This document shows, piece by piece, positions 21,878 through 23,303 of a stretch of DNA of 23,303 nt (positions are counted from its first letter, which is position 1; the number at the start of each line of letters is the position of its first letter). The stretch comes from CAKSQL01 sp045649415. Lineage in GTDB: Bacteria; Bacillota; Clostridia; UBA1381. The notes beneath the pieces were generated by a model. It saw only the letters and a program-made list of their open reading frames with translations, was not told where the DNA came from and ran no database searches. The translations under genes were made by a program, and so were the position numbers. The DNA lies in NCBI GenBank assembly GCA_045649415.1, contig JAZRPY010000031.1, forward strand, positions 1-23,303, in the 5' to 3' direction.

Positions 21878-21953
21878 GGACCATTAGCTCAGGCGGTAGA
21901 GCACTTGACTTTTAATCAAGTTGTCCGGGGTTCGAATCCCCGATGGTTCACCA
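21878..21953 (+). tRNA. tRNA-Lys (anticodon TTT)
   Basis: Acceptor GGACCAT/ATGGTTC (one G-U pair), anticodon stem CTTGA/TCAAG, loop CTTTTAA giving TTT, T loop TTCGAAT, discriminator A and encoded CCA. There is no spacer to tRNA-Gln, so processing must cut exactly at CCA. It is the last of the operon and the closest tRNA to the mobile-element genes. Confidence 0.97.
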
Positions 21954-21959
21954 TAATAA

Positions 21960-21999
21960 CGAGATGATTTTACTGTCAGTAAGGTCATCTCGCTTTTTT
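21960..21999 (+). terminator. Terminator of the tRNA operon
   Basis: A 14-bp stem (21960-21973 with 21979-21992, two adjacent G-U pairs), loop TGTCA, followed after one C by a T-run at 21994-21999. Confidence 0.9.
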
Positions 22000-22108
22000 A
22001 TGCGGTTTTCAGCGGTTTGAAAAGCAAGGATTTTTAACGGCAAATCGTTTACTGTCAAATATCTTTTTTGTGAACTTAAACCGCAGTCCTAAATTCAATA
22101 TCAATTCC

Positions 22109-22145
22109 AAAACACAGAGTAAAAATTTCTACTCTGTGTTTTTTT
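22109..22145 (+). terminator. Terminator-like hairpin before the initiator gene
   Basis: A 13-bp stem AAAACACAGAGTA (22109-22121) with TACTCTGTGTTTT (22130-22142) and T to 22145. It lies 26 bases before the start codon of the next gene. It may end an upstream transcript or act as an attenuator in that gene's leader. Confidence 0.75.
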
Positions 22146-22171
22146 ATTTGAATTTAAGGAGGAAAACTTTA

Positions 22172-22987
22172 ATGAAACTAAATGGAAATTTTACTATTAT
22201 ACCTAACGAATTTATTAACGACTCAAGGATTGATGTGTATGAATTTCGTATCCTTTGTTGCCTGATGAAATTATCTGGATGCAACTCTTCCTGCTACCCC
22301 TCTTACAAAACCATTGCAAGAGAAACCGGAATGAGTTTGTCAAAGGCAAAGAATGGAATTAAGAATTTAATTGAATACGGAATAATTACCAAAGAGAACC
22401 GAGAGAAAAAGTCCGGAGGAGCTGCTTCAAATCTCTATGTGGTGTGTGTAAAAACCACCGATGAAGATGATGAGGTTGCAGAAAATACCACCATCAGTAT
22501 TCCTGATGACTCACCCTCTGGTGTGTCTGAAGAACAAGGTGGTGTACAAGACGACTGCAATAAATATATAAATAAAAATATTAATTATTTTATTAATAAC
22601 CATCTATCATCAATAGAAGATTTGATGGATCAGGCAGAAACATATGAACTCGAAGGAATGTCAAAAAAGAATTATGAATCTGCACTTGAAATTATGTTTA
22701 ATTCAGAATCAATTTCGGTTGGCGGCGAACTTATTCCCCGTGAAATTGTTCGTAAGCGATTAGAAAATATCAGCTATGAACATATCGTCTATGTCGATAA
22801 TAATATGCCGAGAAAAATTGTTGACGGCAAGGTTGAAATTCAAGTCAGAAGTCCCGTTCCATATATCGTAACTGCTCTGTATAATGCACTCCGTTATACA
22901 GCAGATGAAATTATAAAAATGGAATACGGAGATGAAGAAATTGCTGACTGCTTCCGAAAGGATGGTGCTGATGAATTATCTATATAA
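22172..22987 (+). CDS. Replication-initiator-like HTH protein (DUF6017 type)
   Basis: A 271-residue protein of the kind found at one end of clostridial integrative and conjugative elements and plasmids. Residues about 20-80 form a winged helix-turn-helix (YPSYKTIARETGMSLSKAK, then IKNLIEYGIITKENR), resembling the N-terminal domain of RepA-type initiators. An acidic, low-complexity linker follows (about 95-135). The C-terminal part (about 165-255) resembles DUF6017: a LEIMFNSESISVGGELIPRE segment, then SYEHIVYVDNNMP and PYIVTALYNALRYT. ATG 22172 has a perfect AAGGAGG; in-frame upstream ATGs lie in the terminator region. It should bind element DNA for replication or regulation. The small HTH gene overlaps its 3' end by 17 bases. 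Confidence 0.82.
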   Translation: MKLNGNFTIIPNEFINDSRIDVYEFRILCCLMKLSGCNSSCYPSYKTIARETGMSLSKAKNGIKNLIEYGIITKENREKKSGGAASNLYVVCVKTTDEDDEVAENTTISIPDDSPSGVSEEQGGVQDDCNKYINKNINYFINNHLSSIEDLMDQAETYELEGMSKKNYESALEIMFNSESISVGGELIPREIVRKRLENISYEHIVYVDNNMPRKIVDGKVEIQVRSPVPYIVTALYNALRYTADEIIKMEYGDEEIADCFRKDGADELSI

Positions 22988-23189
22988 TCGGCAAAACAAA
23001 TTGCGGAATCAGTTTATAATGCCGAACCAAATTATGCAGTTGGATTTGAATGCAACCGCACTGGCAATTTATTTTTATCTCAGATACATTGAGGATAGAA
23101 AAACTTATCAGTGCTACCCAAGCTACAGAACTATCGGTAAGGCTCTTAAAATTAAAAGCATAACTACCGTTGCAAAATATGTAAGATAG
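22971..23189 (+). pseudogene. Truncated helix-turn-helix gene of the mobile element
   Basis: The intact part encodes 72 residues from ATG 22971 (ribosome binding site AAAGGATGG, overlapping the previous stop by 17 bases). It reads MNYLYNRQNKLRNQFIMPNQ, then ATALAIYFYLRYIEDRKTYQ and CYPSYRTIGKALKIKS, the start of a winged HTH whose recognition helix is just being completed. The product stops at TAG 23187. Full-length relatives are considerably longer (from memory). The following bases encode a different protein in another frame, so the gene was cut by a deletion or recombination. A short functional regulator cannot be excluded. Confidence 0.7.
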
Positions 23190-23303
23190 CTTGCTAAATC
23201 ATTATGAAGGAACATACTTCCCTGAACATATGGAAAACGCAGGAAGAGCATCTTATGTGGAACGCAATCAAGAAATGATTAACCACAGTAAATTCTGCGT
23301 GGT
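23185..23303 (+). pseudogene. Internal fragment of another element gene, open at window end
   Basis: From 23185 a frame shifted by one relative to the HTH gene encodes DSLLNHYEGTYFPEHMENAG, then RASYVERNQEMINHSKFCVV, and is still open at the edge. It has no start codon or ribosome binding site at its beginning. The VERNQEMINHSKFCVV pattern (R-N-x-x-M-I-x-x-S) recalls the C-terminal part of DUF1273/YpsA-like SLOG proteins, which occur in the same kind of element. It appears to be the 3' portion of such a gene joined to the HTH fragment. The family call is tentative. Confidence 0.55.

Overview
The window looks like chromosome of a low-GC, Gram-positive anaerobe of the class Clostridia (Firmicutes). 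Reasons: A/T-rich DNA, strong AGGAGG-type ribosome binding sites, many consensus TTGACA/TATAAT promoters with a TG extension, a T-box leader, U-tract hairpin terminators, DUF5684, YitT and DUF6017 proteins, and a tRNA cluster in a typical clostridial order. The glycoside hydrolases (GH43, GH36, GH13) suit a gut or rumen saccharolytic bacterium. Genus cannot be decided from the sequence.

Left part (1-3330): a tRNA-Leu with its own promoter and terminator, then a T-box leader whose most likely specifier codon is UUC (Phe). It controls a three-gene operon: a PaaI-like hotdog thioesterase, phenylacetate-CoA ligase (paaK) and a double-ACT-domain protein. A phenylalanine T-box on a phenylacetate-activating operon suggests phenylacetate salvage into phenylalanine rather than catabolism.

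Middle left (3330-10011): five tightly packed genes in one direction. They encode an E2/CAT-fold acyltransferase-like protein lacking the usual catalytic His, an acyl-CoA synthetase overlapping it, methylenetetrahydrofolate reductase (metF), a free-standing methionine synthase activation-domain protein, and a metH lacking that domain. The methionine half is a split cobalamin-dependent methionine synthase. Why it shares a transcription unit with the acyl-activating pair is unclear.

Middle (10100-17120): a carbohydrate region. It holds an orphan solute-binding lipoprotein with a strong promoter and a 5'-terminal hairpin, the decayed remnant of a DUF559 gene running into a structured intergenic repeat, a cytoplasmic GH43 gene bracketed by imperfect 27-bp direct repeats, and a FucU/RbsD mutarotase. 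On the minus strand lie a GH36 alpha-galactosidase-like gene and, upstream of it, a CofE-like (F420 gamma-glutamyl ligase family) gene.

Right part (17200-23303): a DUF5684 membrane protein, a LOG-family nucleotide hydrolase, a YitT-family membrane protein with a GH13 enzyme behind it, a minus-strand tRNA-Trp, and a five-tRNA operon (Gly-Arg-His-Gln-Lys). Immediately after the tRNAs comes what appears to be the edge of an integrated mobile element: a DUF6017-type replication-initiator-like gene, a truncated HTH gene, and a fragment of another gene joined to it by an apparent deletion.
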